In this document: piece by piece, positions 37,222 to 47,180 of the stretch
Layout of the letters: each line of letters opens with the position of its first letter
Position numbering within the stretch: the first letter of the stretch is position 1
Notes under the pieces: generated by a model
Told to the model about the DNA's origin: nothing
Database searches by the model: none
What the model saw: only the letters and a program-made list of their open reading frames with translations
From: Vibrio mytili
GTDB taxonomy: Bacteria; Pseudomonadota; Gammaproteobacteria; Enterobacterales; Vibrionaceae
Assembly (NCBI RefSeq): GCF_000830505.1
Contig: NZ_JXOK01000004.1
Location: forward strand, 186,001 to 250,000
Direction: 5' to 3'
DNA length: 64,000 bases
Position numbers and translations under genes: made by a program

Positions 37222-40200
37222 CTATCGGTAGAGATAGGCATAGATCATCCCAGGTCGGAAATACCGTCCTGCGGTATACTTAAGGCCAGTACTCAATAAC
37301 CACGTGTGAAGTTCGCAATAGTCTATGCTTGCTGGCAACGCTGTTAAACTTAACTTAAACGCTTCTGGGCTTGGATTAAGGTCGGGATTAACTCGACCAT
37401 CATTAAACAAGTGACCAAGGTCTTTGAGTTGGTTGATTAAGTTGCTTGCCACCTCTCGCGTTAAACCAAAACGTTGTGCTAAATCATCGTGACTCACGGT
37501 CACCGAGCAGTTAAAACCTTCCGGTGCGGCAAAAGGAATTTTCGCCATTTCATACAGTGCCTTATACACTGCGTCCATCAGAGTTTCTGCTTGTTTCTGC
37601 TTACCAGCAAGGCGTAACGCGGTTGCAACGCTAAACTGAACGCCAATCCAAACATCCTGAGCCTGAAACGCCTCATGAGGACGACCATCGGCCAGAGTCA
37701 TATTCGCAACACCCAATTTAGGACTATTAGCAACATAATTAGTCCGGTAGATGAAATCTAACGTACGTTCAATACGCGAAGAATCAAATAAACCAGGTAA
37801 CCCGACCAGTTTTAAATAACTATCCGCGAGTAACGCATCACCGAAACTGTTATCTGAGTCCGCTTCCAACTCAGCAAATTCAGCATGAAATGCCTGAGGT
37901 GCTATTTCCAGCAATGCTTGCTTTTTGGCCATACGCTGTTCACGCTTACTGCACCCGACATTGAGTTCATAAGCATCCAAATACGCGTTCACCTTACTTG
38001 CATCTTGTATTGCATCGCCTGTCAAGGTTAAACCGAGCTTTTCAAGTGGTTCAAAGCCAGTCCCAGTTAAATGCTTGGCTTGTATTGGGGTGACAAAGAA
38101 ATGGTAATATCCTTCTTCTTCATCCCAGAGTCCACGCTCTAATATATCAAGTGCAACCTCAGCGCGGCGCGAATAGTCACAGGACAATTCGACGTCACCA
38201 AGTAGCACAGCAAGCTCACTCGCTGCGCGCAGCCCTGCTATCCATAAGCTGCCGCAATAGATCGAAATACCATGAGACGCAAGGTTGTCAAAAGTATCAT
38301 CAGTACCACGAGTTAACGGCAATGCGTCTCCAGGTTCAATCAGTTTGGTGAGATAATCGATACTTTCCTTAACGGATTGCCAACAGCTTTCTACAACATC
38401 ACGATCACCGGTTTTTTGCCAATGACGAAAAACCATCAATATGAATTTTGGCGCTAGATCTTTCCACTCTTTGACGTTATGCCAACTGTAAGCGTCAGGC
38501 TGAATATCGTAAGGACTTCCCAAATCGTGAATCACTGCACCTCGCACAGCTCTTACCCCTTGGTACTTCTCGTCTATCAGCTCAGCAAACGGCTTATCTT
38601 CGTACTCCCAGAAACGTCGAAGCTTGTCATCACTGCTTAAGATGGCATTAGCGAAATGTTTCATGACACAACCATCAAGTTCTGGTAGCAAGTAAAGCAA
38701 AGAAAACGAGCCATAGAAATAGACATCTAATGAGTTAAAAAATGGATAATCAACACACTCTTTAACCAACAGTACATTGTCTTTATCCCATACGGTAGAT
38801 TCCGCCAAAAAGGACAAACTATTCATTGCCATGGTTGAGTAACGCAGTGCACTGTCTTGATCAACAAAGTTGCTTTCTGCCGTCTCGAGGAACTCTCGTT
38901 GCTGATCAACAATGTTCTGCTCGATCTCATTCAGTCTCGGTAATGTCTGATTAAGGATAGTTTTCGCTCGCGACTCTACAGGGAAGTAGCGGGTATACGC
39001 TTTTTCACTCTCCCAACCATCTAACATGATCTTGCTGTGGTCCATCACTTGTGCAAACCTAAGCGCGATTGTCTCTCCCGGCTTTAGCATCACCTGAACA
39101 CAAACCAAGGCGCTTAACGCCTCTCTGCCGCTATAAATACCATGATCAAAATGTTGATTGGTTCGGCCGGTTTTTAATGCTTTCTCAACTTGTGGATCGG
39201 TTTTACTGCTGTATACCTGAGGCTTAATCGTAACCGTCACTTGATCCAATGCCACATCATCAGATTGAGTATGCACACCATATAAAATCTCACCAGAGAT
39301 GTCGCCGTCGTATGGTGAGTTTGATGTCATACTCACGCCTTGGAACTCATACGCCTCCCCTGAGATAGATATAAGCTGATGCTGCTGTTTAATCGCATTC
39401 TGCACCAAATAACTGCAAGAATCTTGAACGCCATCTCGCGCTTTTTTATAGGTTGAGCCAATAAAATTACGCAATGGTTGCACCAGGGTAACCAGTTGAG
39501 TTTGCTCGCCTTCATTGCTCACTTCAAAGTGATTCCAGTGCATCGGCAAACTGCAAAGCGTTTGGTCATTTTTAACGATTGGAGACACAACCTGACGAGT
39601 TAAAACAATAGACTCAAGTCCTTGATACTCATATTCTGCAATCGGATAAAGGGCACGATAATCGATGTTATTCGCGTCGATTGATTCCACACTCGACACT
39701 TGGTTTGCCGTAAGTGACAAAGCTCGCGTGGAGCTATTCACCAATAAACCATTAAAGAAATCGATAACCACCAGCAATTGCGTTTCAATGCTAGTTGCAT
39801 CTTTCGCTATTGATTGCTGAGTTTTAGCAGACAACTCAATGTGCCAGCGTTCGAAGTTAGTTTTATTATTTAAATAGAACAGACCTGTTTTTAAACAATC
39901 CTTTATTCCATTTAAAATGTCATTTTTATTATCACACTGTGAAATATCGAATGAAAAGTCGGCTGGATAATATCTCAAAAAGTTTAACAACTCATCGACA
40001 TTTAGAATTTCTAAATTTTCAAGTGAATGCTCATCCATAACCGAAAAATAAAAGTCATTAAAGTGAATGTCTTCATGTTCACAATCAACAAATATTCCCG
40101 GAATAAAACTAAAGTTTGGCGTGTTGCCTTGTGGAGTTAAGGTAAAGGTGGAGCCTATGCCACCAATAGCCATCCCCGTATTTTCTGGGGTTGTAGAGAT

Positions 40201-40299
40201 CGGGACATACCACGGTTGAATAAATTCTACCGCGTTTCCTTTACTACATAATTCCCCAGCCTGACCTGAATATGATGCATATGGAATTTTATTTATCAT
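37222..40299 (-). CDS. GH116 family beta-glucosidase-type hydrolase
   Basis: 1025 residues without a signal peptide, so cytosolic. The N-terminal part resembles the GBA2-type N-domain (FIQPWYVPISTTPENTGMAIGGIG). The C-terminal barrel has the GH116 motifs: ECVDYPFFNSLDVYFYGSFSLLYLLPEL (nucleophile region) and GTDDTFDNLASHGISIYCGSLWIAGL, with the acid/base aspartate expected in the TDDTFD segment. GH116 includes beta-glucosidases, beta-xylosidases and GBA2 glucosylceramidase. The glucan context favours beta-glucosidase. It is divergent from the mutarotase gene. A winged-helix-like stretch near 915-960 (VSHDDLAQRFGLTREVASNLINQLKDLGH) is worth noting but may simply be helical. Confidence 0.83.
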   Translation of the reverse strand: MINKIPYASYSGQAGELCSKGNAVEFIQPWYVPISTTPENTGMAIGGIGSTFTLTPQGNTPNFSFIPGIFVDCEHEDIHFNDFYFSVMDEHSLENLEILNVDELLNFLRYYPADFSFDISQCDNKNDILNGIKDCLKTGLFYLNNKTNFERWHIELSAKTQQSIAKDATSIETQLLVVIDFFNGLLVNSSTRALSLTANQVSSVESIDANNIDYRALYPIAEYEYQGLESIVLTRQVVSPIVKNDQTLCSLPMHWNHFEVSNEGEQTQLVTLVQPLRNFIGSTYKKARDGVQDSCSYLVQNAIKQQHQLISISGEAYEFQGVSMTSNSPYDGDISGEILYGVHTQSDDVALDQVTVTIKPQVYSSKTDPQVEKALKTGRTNQHFDHGIYSGREALSALVCVQVMLKPGETIALRFAQVMDHSKIMLDGWESEKAYTRYFPVESRAKTILNQTLPRLNEIEQNIVDQQREFLETAESNFVDQDSALRYSTMAMNSLSFLAESTVWDKDNVLLVKECVDYPFFNSLDVYFYGSFSLLYLLPELDGCVMKHFANAILSSDDKLRRFWEYEDKPFAELIDEKYQGVRAVRGAVIHDLGSPYDIQPDAYSWHNVKEWKDLAPKFILMVFRHWQKTGDRDVVESCWQSVKESIDYLTKLIEPGDALPLTRGTDDTFDNLASHGISIYCGSLWIAGLRAASELAVLLGDVELSCDYSRRAEVALDILERGLWDEEEGYYHFFVTPIQAKHLTGTGFEPLEKLGLTLTGDAIQDASKVNAYLDAYELNVGCSKREQRMAKKQALLEIAPQAFHAEFAELEADSDNSFGDALLADSYLKLVGLPGLFDSSRIERTLDFIYRTNYVANSPKLGVANMTLADGRPHEAFQAQDVWIGVQFSVATALRLAGKQKQAETLMDAVYKALYEMAKIPFAAPEGFNCSVTVSHDDLAQRFGLTREVASNLINQLKDLGHLFNDGRVNPDLNPSPEAFKLSLTALPASIDYCELHTWLLSTGLKYTAGRYFRPGMIYAYLYR

Positions 40300-40364
40300 A
40301 ATTTTAAATCCGACATTGAATAATTAAACTATTCCTTTACTATCTAATAAAAAGGAGACTATTT

Positions 40365-41306
40365 ATGTTTAAGTTAATTAAAAATAATTTTGGAGAATTC
40401 AACTCCACAACCTTGATAAATTCTGAACTAGGCATCCAAGTCGATATTATTCAAGACTTCGGTGCCATTATTAATCAATATCGAGTAAACCACAGTCCAT
40501 TTTCATTTATCACTGGGTACAAAGACAGTGAAGAATTAATTCAATCTCATCCTTTCTTTTCCCGTAGTGCGAAGTTATTCCCCTTTCCAAATCGTTTAAA
40601 TGCAGGTCGCTACAACTACAAGCAACGTGAGTATAAACTGGCTGCCAATTTTCCTTGGTCAGAGCATGCTGTACACGGGTTGCTCTATAACCAACCGTTC
40701 GAACTCGTAGCACATGAAGCCAATAGCGAGTACGCAGAAGCCATATTTCGTTTCGAAACAAGCAAGTTAGCCGACGGTTACCCATTCTCATTTCGCCTGG
40801 ATATACGTTACCGTATTGATGACCAAGGAGTGCTAAGTTGCAATACCATGATAACGAACATCGGAACCGAACACTTTCCGTTTGGAGATGCTTGGCACCC
40901 TTACTTTTCTCTCGGTTGCGAACTCGAACAATGCCAACTGTCCATGTCGCCTCATACTGAGCTGACACACCAACACGATTTACCCACTGGTGAATGCGTA
41001 TCGAGCAATCTATTCTCTAGTCCTACATTGCTAACAGGCTTAACGCTCAATCATTGTTATCAATTTAGCGATCCTTGCGAACAAACGGTGATGTTGCTAC
41101 GTGAAGATAAAAACGCGTCTTTACGTTTCCAACAGAACCAAGGTTACTCGTTCGTGCAGCTTTATACTCCCCCGTCGGAATCTAGTATTGCTATTGAACC
41201 GATGACCTGTCCTGCTGATGCATTTAATAACCATATAGGGTTACTAGAACTGGCACCTGGAGAAAGCAATCAATTTAGTTGGCAATGCCAAGCTCACTAT
41301 GGCTAA
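40365..41306 (+). CDS. Aldose 1-epimerase (mutarotase) family protein
   Basis: 313 residues, beta-sandwich mutarotase fold. Typical motifs: LFPFPNRLNAGRYNY, the first catalytic histidine in SEHAVHGLLY, the second in FPFGDAWHPYFSLG, and a late YTPPSESSIAIEPMTCPADAFN carrying the conserved glutamate. There is no signal peptide. AAAAAGGAGA lies before the ATG. It would interconvert alpha and beta anomers, which links inverting phosphorolysis or hydrolysis products to glucokinase and transport. It is between GH116 (divergent) and GH94 (convergent). Confidence 0.88.
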   Translation: MFKLIKNNFGEFNSTTLINSELGIQVDIIQDFGAIINQYRVNHSPFSFITGYKDSEELIQSHPFFSRSAKLFPFPNRLNAGRYNYKQREYKLAANFPWSEHAVHGLLYNQPFELVAHEANSEYAEAIFRFETSKLADGYPFSFRLDIRYRIDDQGVLSCNTMITNIGTEHFPFGDAWHPYFSLGCELEQCQLSMSPHTELTHQHDLPTGECVSSNLFSSPTLLTGLTLNHCYQFSDPCEQTVMLLREDKNASLRFQQNQGYSFVQLYTPPSESSIAIEPMTCPADAFNNHIGLLELAPGESNQFSWQCQAHYG

Positions 41307-41319
41307 TTTAACGAAATGG

Positions 41320-41341
41320 GGGGAGCGCAACACTCCCCTTT
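41320..41341 (+). terminator. Terminator of the mutarotase gene
   Basis: GGGGAG (41320-41325) pairs with CTCCCC (41333-41338), followed by TTT. It lies between convergent genes. Confidence 0.6.
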
Positions 41342-41346
41342 AAACT

Positions 41347-43757
41347 TTAACCTAAACGAACTTCAACCTTATGTTCTCCTTCAGGCAAGACTGGCACTTT
41401 ATTACCGTCTAGGATTTCACCATTAACACGTAACTCCACGACACCTTTGCTCACTTTCTCTGGGTTCGTCACATGGATATTGTACGTAGCCCCGCGGAAC
41501 ACACGTTTAACACGGAACTCTTCCCATTCCGATGGAATACAAGGATCAACAATCAAACCATCAACATCAGGACGTACGCCTAAAATCCATTGTGTACCAG
41601 CAACATATGTCCATGAAGATGTTCCCGATAACCAGGCATTTCGGCCAAGGCCAAATTGAGGATGCTCGTCACCAAGAATATTTTGTGGATAGCAGTACGG
41701 TTCAGATTCAAAGATATCAATAGCGTCATTCTTCGATGCTGGATTGATCTGGCGGTAGTACTCGTAAGCACGGTCACCATTACCCATCTTCGCTTCCGCG
41801 ATCATCACCCAAGGATTAGAGTGTAAGAAAATACCGCCGTTTTCTTTCGCGCCTGGTGGTAGGTAGAGACCCCACCTAGATTCGGATTAAAGCCATTGTA
41901 GCCTGGGGTAGATAGCTTAATGCCATTTGCCGTATTCAGTTTAGTGTAGACAGAGTCTAGTGCCTGCGTCGCACGCTCTTCCTCTGCAAACCCTGCAATC
42001 ACAGGCCAGCTTTGACCGTTGGTATAGATTTGGCCTTGCTCGTTGATGTGTGAGCCAACAGGGTATCCTTGCTCATCAAAGTAACGAATAAACCAGTTAC
42101 CGTCCCAACCGCATCCGTTCACCACTGCTTTCATTTGCTCGTATTGAGCTTGATAACGCTCTGCCAGGTCACTTTCACCGCGCAAGCGACACAGATCAAG
42201 CATGTCAAGCAACGCTTTGCCGTACATGCTAGCAACCATGAGAGATTCTGCACCCGTTGGCAAATTCACCGTGTCATTCCAGTCCGCGAAGCCAAGTAAT
42301 GGCAATCCGTGTTGGCCTGTGTTGCCTCGAGTGAACTCAATAGAACGGCATAAGTGTTCCCACACGCTAGCCGACTCGACAGGTTGGCCTTGTGCATCTT
42401 TCTGATAAAACGGAATAACCTTATTTAGGAACTCAGCATAACCGGTTTCTTTAACGTATTGCGTAACCGCGTATACAATCCAAAGATGATCATCGCCGTA
42501 ATAATCGGGACGGTCTTCTTCTTCACGCGAATCACCGGCATTTGCTTCCATCGTTGAAGGGAAGAACTGATGCATCGCTGAACCATCGATGTTTTGCACC
42601 GAAAGTAAGCGTTCGATAAACTCGCGTGCTTCTTCTGGCATATGTGTAATGACGCCAAGTGTATCTTGCGAAGAGTCGCGGAAACCAATGCCTCGTGCTC
42701 CGTAACCAAGTTGGTACAACGACAAGTAACGCGACCAATTTTTCGTCGTGTGACATTGGCGTGGGTTATGAATGTTTAGCATGGAGTTCATGGCTGGATC
42801 GGGTGTTTCTACCTGTACTGCCGCAAGGTAGTTATCCCAGTGATTAGCAAGCGCATCCAACGCTTTGTCCACTTCTTGATGGTCTCGGTACTTCTCAAGC
42901 ATAGGCTCAGCCTGCTCGAGACTTGGCATTTGCGTTAACTGTACAACGGTACGCTCCATTTGCTTAGGTTCAATCCAGCCTAAACGTAGATTCAACGCAC
43001 CAATATTGTCTCCACGCAAACATTCACTGTTTCCTAGTTCATCGGTGAACAGTTTTTCAGGAGCGGCCCAACTGCCATAACCCAAGTTGCCAAGGAACTT
43101 CTGACGGTCACCATCAAAAGAGGTCGCAGGGCGATCCGCCGTCATTAGGTTTACTGCATAGTCACGCTTCATAAAAGCGTATTGCTCTAAAACGGTGTGG
43201 CCTGATGCTTGTTGATGCGCCTTAAGCGTCATGGTTTGTGGTACCCAGTCTGCATTAACTAATTGTTTTAACGCATCAAAGTGAGTGAACTCAAAGACAG
43301 GAACAACATCAACGTGTAGCGCTTCATCGCTGATGTTTGTGATTTTGATATCTTCAAGTAATACTGGCGCATCTTTAGGCACAAACAAAGTGGCTTCACA
43401 ACGGACGCCGTACCCTTCAGCAATAATTGTGGTGTAAGAAAGTCCCGTATGGTTTTCAAACTTTTCTAACGGTTTTAGCGTAGGAGTATAAAAAGGTGAA
43501 AATACCTCAACGTTACCTTCGCGGTTGGTCACTTTTAGGTAAACCGTCGATCCTTTAAAATCAGAATTAGGCAACTGGGCAATGTACTTCGTGATACGGT
43601 TGAGTGCTGGGTCACCTTTACACAACACAACGCCACCGTTACTGTCAACTAAACCACCGAACTCCAGTGTACCAACATAGTTACACCATTTTATTGGCGT
43701 GCAGGGCGTGGTGGTGATGTATTCTTTATTATTATCGTCAAAATATCCGAATTTCAT
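41347..43757 (-). CDS. GH94 disaccharide phosphorylase, one-base frameshift
   Basis: About 803 residues when repaired. N-terminal MKFGYFDDNNKEYITTTPCTP is typical of GH94; the barrel has ARGIGFRDSSQDTLGV and DDHLWIVYAV, where the catalytic acid aspartate lies, and near the end GTSSWTYVAGTQWILGVRP. The break is at C41870-41873: one more base joins GGLYLPPGAKENGGIFLHSNPWVM to MIAEAKMG. GH94 enzymes use phosphate to split cellobiose, laminaribiose, cellodextrins or chitobiose into a sugar-1-phosphate and a sugar. The locus points to a beta-glucan disaccharide. CTAAGGATAG precedes the ATG at 43757. Last gene of the seven-gene lacI-ABC-GH1-GH94 operon. Confidence 0.87.
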
Positions 43758-43827
43758 AACACTATCCTTAGTCCCCAGTAGACTGGGGACCAATTATTAA
43801 TTTGTTCTTAGAGATTGGGTATGGAAA

Positions 43828-44919
43828 TTAGTGAGCCAGTGATTTTTCACTTAATGCGTCAAACAAGTGAACAGAATCTAAATCAATGTAGAGCGTGATC
43901 TCTTGGGTATCGACTTCTGCGGCTTGCGTCTCGACCGTTAACAACTGACCACCAATCTCAGTTCTCAATAAAATGCTTGCTCCAAGCAGTTCTTTATCTT
44001 TGATTTTAGCGCGAACTGGCAATACACGGTCGTGCTCTACTTGCTCGGCACGCAAATGAATATCGGTAGGACGAATACCAAAATGCAACGCTAAGTTCTT
44101 TGATGCATGGGCTTTAAAGCGTTCAGGTAATGGAATATTCACATCTCCTAGAGCAATAAAGGATTCGTCTTGTTCATTCACCAATTTCGCATCTAACATG
44201 TTCATTGATGGGTTACCGATAAACTGAGCAACAAACTTATTGGCTGGACGTTTAAACACTTCTGTTGGCGTACCAACCTGAGCGACATAACCGTCTTTTA
44301 GAATCACAATACGGTCCGCGAGTGTCATGGCTTCGATTTGGTCGTGCGTTACGTAGATAGTGGTTGTCTTAAGCTCGCCGTGTAACTGTTTGATTTCTTC
44401 ACGCATCACACCACGGAGCTTGGCATCAAGGTTAGAAAGCGGTTCGTCAAATAGGAATACTTTGGGAGTACGCACCATCGCACGCCCCATTGCTACGCGC
44501 TGACGTTGACCACCGGAAAGCTCCTTAGGCTTGCGATCCAGTAGCGGTTCTAGCTCTAGCATTTTTGCCGCTTTGCGAACTTCCACATCAATATCTGCTT
44601 TATTCATGCCTTTTAACTTGAGCGCAAAAGCGATGTTTTCATAGACCGACATATGCGGGTAAAGAGCATAGCTTTGAAACACCATCGCCAAGTCACGGTC
44701 TTTAGCATCAATCTTGTTCATTAGCTTTTCATCGACAAAGATTTCACCAGAAGTGATGTCTTCAAGACCCGCTAACATGCGCAATGTTGTCGATTTCCCA
44801 CAACCAGAAGGGCCAAGAAATACCACAAACTCACCGTCATTTACCGTGAAATCAAAGTGCTTAACAACATCGACGTTTCCAAAGGATTTTTTAATGTTAC
44901 GGAATTCTACTTTTGCCAT
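43828..44919 (-). CDS. ABC importer ATPase (MalK/MsmK/UgpC type)
   Basis: 363 residues: Walker A GPSGCGKSTTLRMLAG, signature LSGGQRQRVAMGRAMVR, Walker B KVFLFDEPLSNLDAKLR, switch IYVTHDQIEAMT, then a C-terminal TOBE/OB domain (about 235-360, HFGIRPTDIHL). This is the carbohydrate CUT1 ATPase. Its start overlaps the GH1 stop, so it is translationally coupled. It powers the two permeases encoded upstream. Confidence 0.93.
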   Translation of the reverse strand: MAKVEFRNIKKSFGNVDVVKHFDFTVNDGEFVVFLGPSGCGKSTTLRMLAGLEDITSGEIFVDEKLMNKIDAKDRDLAMVFQSYALYPHMSVYENIAFALKLKGMNKADIDVEVRKAAKMLELEPLLDRKPKELSGGQRQRVAMGRAMVRTPKVFLFDEPLSNLDAKLRGVMREEIKQLHGELKTTTIYVTHDQIEAMTLADRIVILKDGYVAQVGTPTEVFKRPANKFVAQFIGNPSMNMLDAKLVNEQDESFIALGDVNIPLPERFKAHASKNLALHFGIRPTDIHLRAEQVEHDRVLPVRAKIKDKELLGASILLRTEIGGQLLTVETQAAEVDTQEITLYIDLDSVHLFDALSEKSLAH

Positions 44920-46274
44920 TACTTGTTCTCCTCAGCGCGCTCTAGCAGCATGTTGCGATACGCGATAGCACTCTGCTTCAATGTTCTTTTTTGAGTTTCA
45001 TAATCAACATAGACGATTCCAAAACGCTGTTCGTAACCAAACGCCCACTCGAAGTTATCCATCAAACTCCAGGCGAAATAGCCATCAACACGAACACCTG
45101 CACGAATAGCACTGTCTACTGCTTCTAGGTGAGTTTGGAAGTAACGAACTCGCTGTTCGTCGTTTACCGCACCATCAACGATGGCGTCATTCCCAGCCGC
45201 ACCATTCTCTGTGATGTATATAGGCGGGACGTTGTCATAACGTTGATCGATTCTTACCAAAAGATCTGTTAGACCTTGTGGGTAAATTTCCCATCCAATA
45301 TGAGTGTATTCAGCCCCCTCTGGTTTGATCGTTTCAATCTCATTGTTGTCATTGAAACGAGCCACATTTCGGCTGTAATAGTTAATACCAATGTAATCAA
45401 CCGGTGCAGACATGATTTCCAAGTCACCTTCAAGGATCATTGGCATATTCGCCTGCTGTTTTTCTACGACTACACTTGGGTATTCACCTTTAAGTACTGG
45501 ATCAATAAACCAATGGAATCCTTCCGCATCACAATAATCAGCAGCAGCTTGATCTTTTGCACTCTCTGGATAACTTGGTGCCGCGTTAAATACAACACCA
45601 TGCTTAGATTCAGGTGCATTCTTACGAAGTATCGGCATTGCAAGGCCATGACCTAACATCAGATGATGAGAAGCTAAGAAGCCTTCTTTTTCCCCTTTAA
45701 TGCCAGGTGCATGTTGGCCCCAACGGTAGCCCAAAAATGCCGAGACAAACGGTTCATTCAATGTGGTGTAAACATCAATTTTGTTACCAAAATGCGCACT
45801 TACAACTTCAGCATATTCAGCAAATTTATATGCCGTTTCACGGTTTAACCATCCACCACGGTCTTCGAGGTATTGTGGTAAGTCCCAATGGTACAAAGTT
45901 ACATACACCTTCAGACCACGAGAATGGCACTCGTCAATTAACTGTTCATAAAATTTCAAGCCTTCTGGGTTAACCACACCGTCTTGAGGCAGAATTCTTG
46001 GCCAAGCAATTGATAGGCGGTATGCGTCTACGCCTAGGCCTGCAATCATTTCGATATCTTGCTGCCATAGATGGTAATGATCACAAGCAACATCGCCATT
46101 ATCGCCTTTGTCTACTTTTCCTGGAGTCTTACAAAACGTATCCCAAATAGAAGGGGTACGGCCCCCTTCATTCACACCACCTTCAATTTGGTAAGATGAT
46201 GTAGCGACACCAAAAACGAAATCTTGAGTAAGAAGCGCCGAGTCTTTCGGCAATTGGTATTTATTTATAGTCAT
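44919..46274 (-). CDS. GH1 family beta-glucosidase
   Basis: 451 residues, no signal peptide, cytosolic. Acid/base Glu174 in TLNEPFVSAF, nucleophile Glu356 in IYITENGAA, N-terminal signature FGVATSSYQIEGG, and the late aglycone motif FAWSLMDNFEWAFGY. It is a retaining enzyme that removes glucose from cello- or laminari-oligosaccharides; it offers a hydrolytic route beside the GH94 phosphorylase. It overlaps the ATPase gene at its end and follows the permease genes by a few bases. Confidence 0.92.
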   Translation of the reverse strand: MTINKYQLPKDSALLTQDFVFGVATSSYQIEGGVNEGGRTPSIWDTFCKTPGKVDKGDNGDVACDHYHLWQQDIEMIAGLGVDAYRLSIAWPRILPQDGVVNPEGLKFYEQLIDECHSRGLKVYVTLYHWDLPQYLEDRGGWLNRETAYKFAEYAEVVSAHFGNKIDVYTTLNEPFVSAFLGYRWGQHAPGIKGEKEGFLASHHLMLGHGLAMPILRKNAPESKHGVVFNAAPSYPESAKDQAAADYCDAEGFHWFIDPVLKGEYPSVVVEKQQANMPMILEGDLEIMSAPVDYIGINYYSRNVARFNDNNEIETIKPEGAEYTHIGWEIYPQGLTDLLVRIDQRYDNVPPIYITENGAAGNDAIVDGAVNDEQRVRYFQTHLEAVDSAIRAGVRVDGYFAWSLMDNFEWAFGYEQRFGIVYVDYETQKRTLKQSAIAYRNMLLERAEENK

Positions 46275-46282
46275 AATTTTCT

Positions 46283-47179
46283 TTAACCTTTTACTGCACC
46301 AGAAGTTAAACCGCTAATCATCTGTTTTGACGCAAACAGATAGGTCACAACGAGTGGTAGAATCGAGATAGTGGTTCCTAGCATCACGGCGCCCCATGGT
46401 GTATTTGGAATACCTTGAACACTTCGTAATGCCTGAGTAATTACATAGTTTTCTGGTGAATTGAGTACAACTAACGGCTGCATAAACATATTCCAGAAGA
46501 AGACAAACTGAACGATGGCCAATGTTGCAAGGGCTGGTTTCATGAGTGGTAACACCACACTCCAGTAAGTTCTAAATTCACCAGCACCATCTAGCTTCGC
46601 GGCTTCAAGTAGCTCTTTAGGAATGGACGCCACCACGTGTTGACGCATTAGGAAGATACCAAATGGCGTCGTCGTGAACGGAAGCCATACTGCAACATGG
46701 TTATCCAACAACCCTAAGAACTTTACGATCATGAAGTATGGAATGAGGCTAAGTACAGGCGGAATCATCATTGAGCCAACAAGCATACCGAACAAAATGT
46801 TTTTGCCACGGAACTTAAAAACTGCGAACGCATAACCACCCATACTACAGAACAATAGCGATATCGTTGTTCCTAGAAACGCGACGTAAATCGAGTTAAA
46901 CATTGCCTTCCAAAAAGGCATGATCTCTTGCAATTTGGCATAGTTAATTGCCAGGCTATCACCGATAGCAAAACTGATGCCTGTGCCAAAAATCTCACCG
47001 CGATCACGTGTTGATAACAGAGCCGACCAAAAAAATGGGAAGACAGTAATAATCGCCGAGACAACTAAAATCAGTCCCAGAACCACCATTAGAACCTTAG
47101 TAAAACGTTCGATAGCAATATCGCTAGGCTTAATAGCGGCCCATGCCGACGAGTTTGATGTAGTAGATTGAGCCGTCAT
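46283..47179 (-). CDS. Sugar ABC importer permease (MalG-like)
   Basis: 298 residues, six membrane segments, with the EAA loop ELLEAAKLDGAGEFRTYWSVVLPLMKP facing the ATPase. It has the CUT1 MalG layout with a cytoplasmic N-terminus. It begins two bases after the MalF-like gene. Confidence 0.92.
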   Translation of the reverse strand: MTAQSTTSNSSAWAAIKPSDIAIERFTKVLMVVLGLILVVSAIITVFPFFWSALLSTRDRGEIFGTGISFAIGDSLAINYAKLQEIMPFWKAMFNSIYVAFLGTTISLLFCSMGGYAFAVFKFRGKNILFGMLVGSMMIPPVLSLIPYFMIVKFLGLLDNHVAVWLPFTTTPFGIFLMRQHVVASIPKELLEAAKLDGAGEFRTYWSVVLPLMKPALATLAIVQFVFFWNMFMQPLVVLNSPENYVITQALRSVQGIPNTPWGAVMLGTTISILPLVVTYLFASKQMISGLTSGAVKG

Positions 47180-47180
47180 G

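Noticed and set aside
40510..40968. 152-codon minus-strand frame inside the mutarotase gene
   Set aside because: It lies wholly antisense to an enzyme with all family motifs; arginine/histidine-rich composition typical of a shadow frame.
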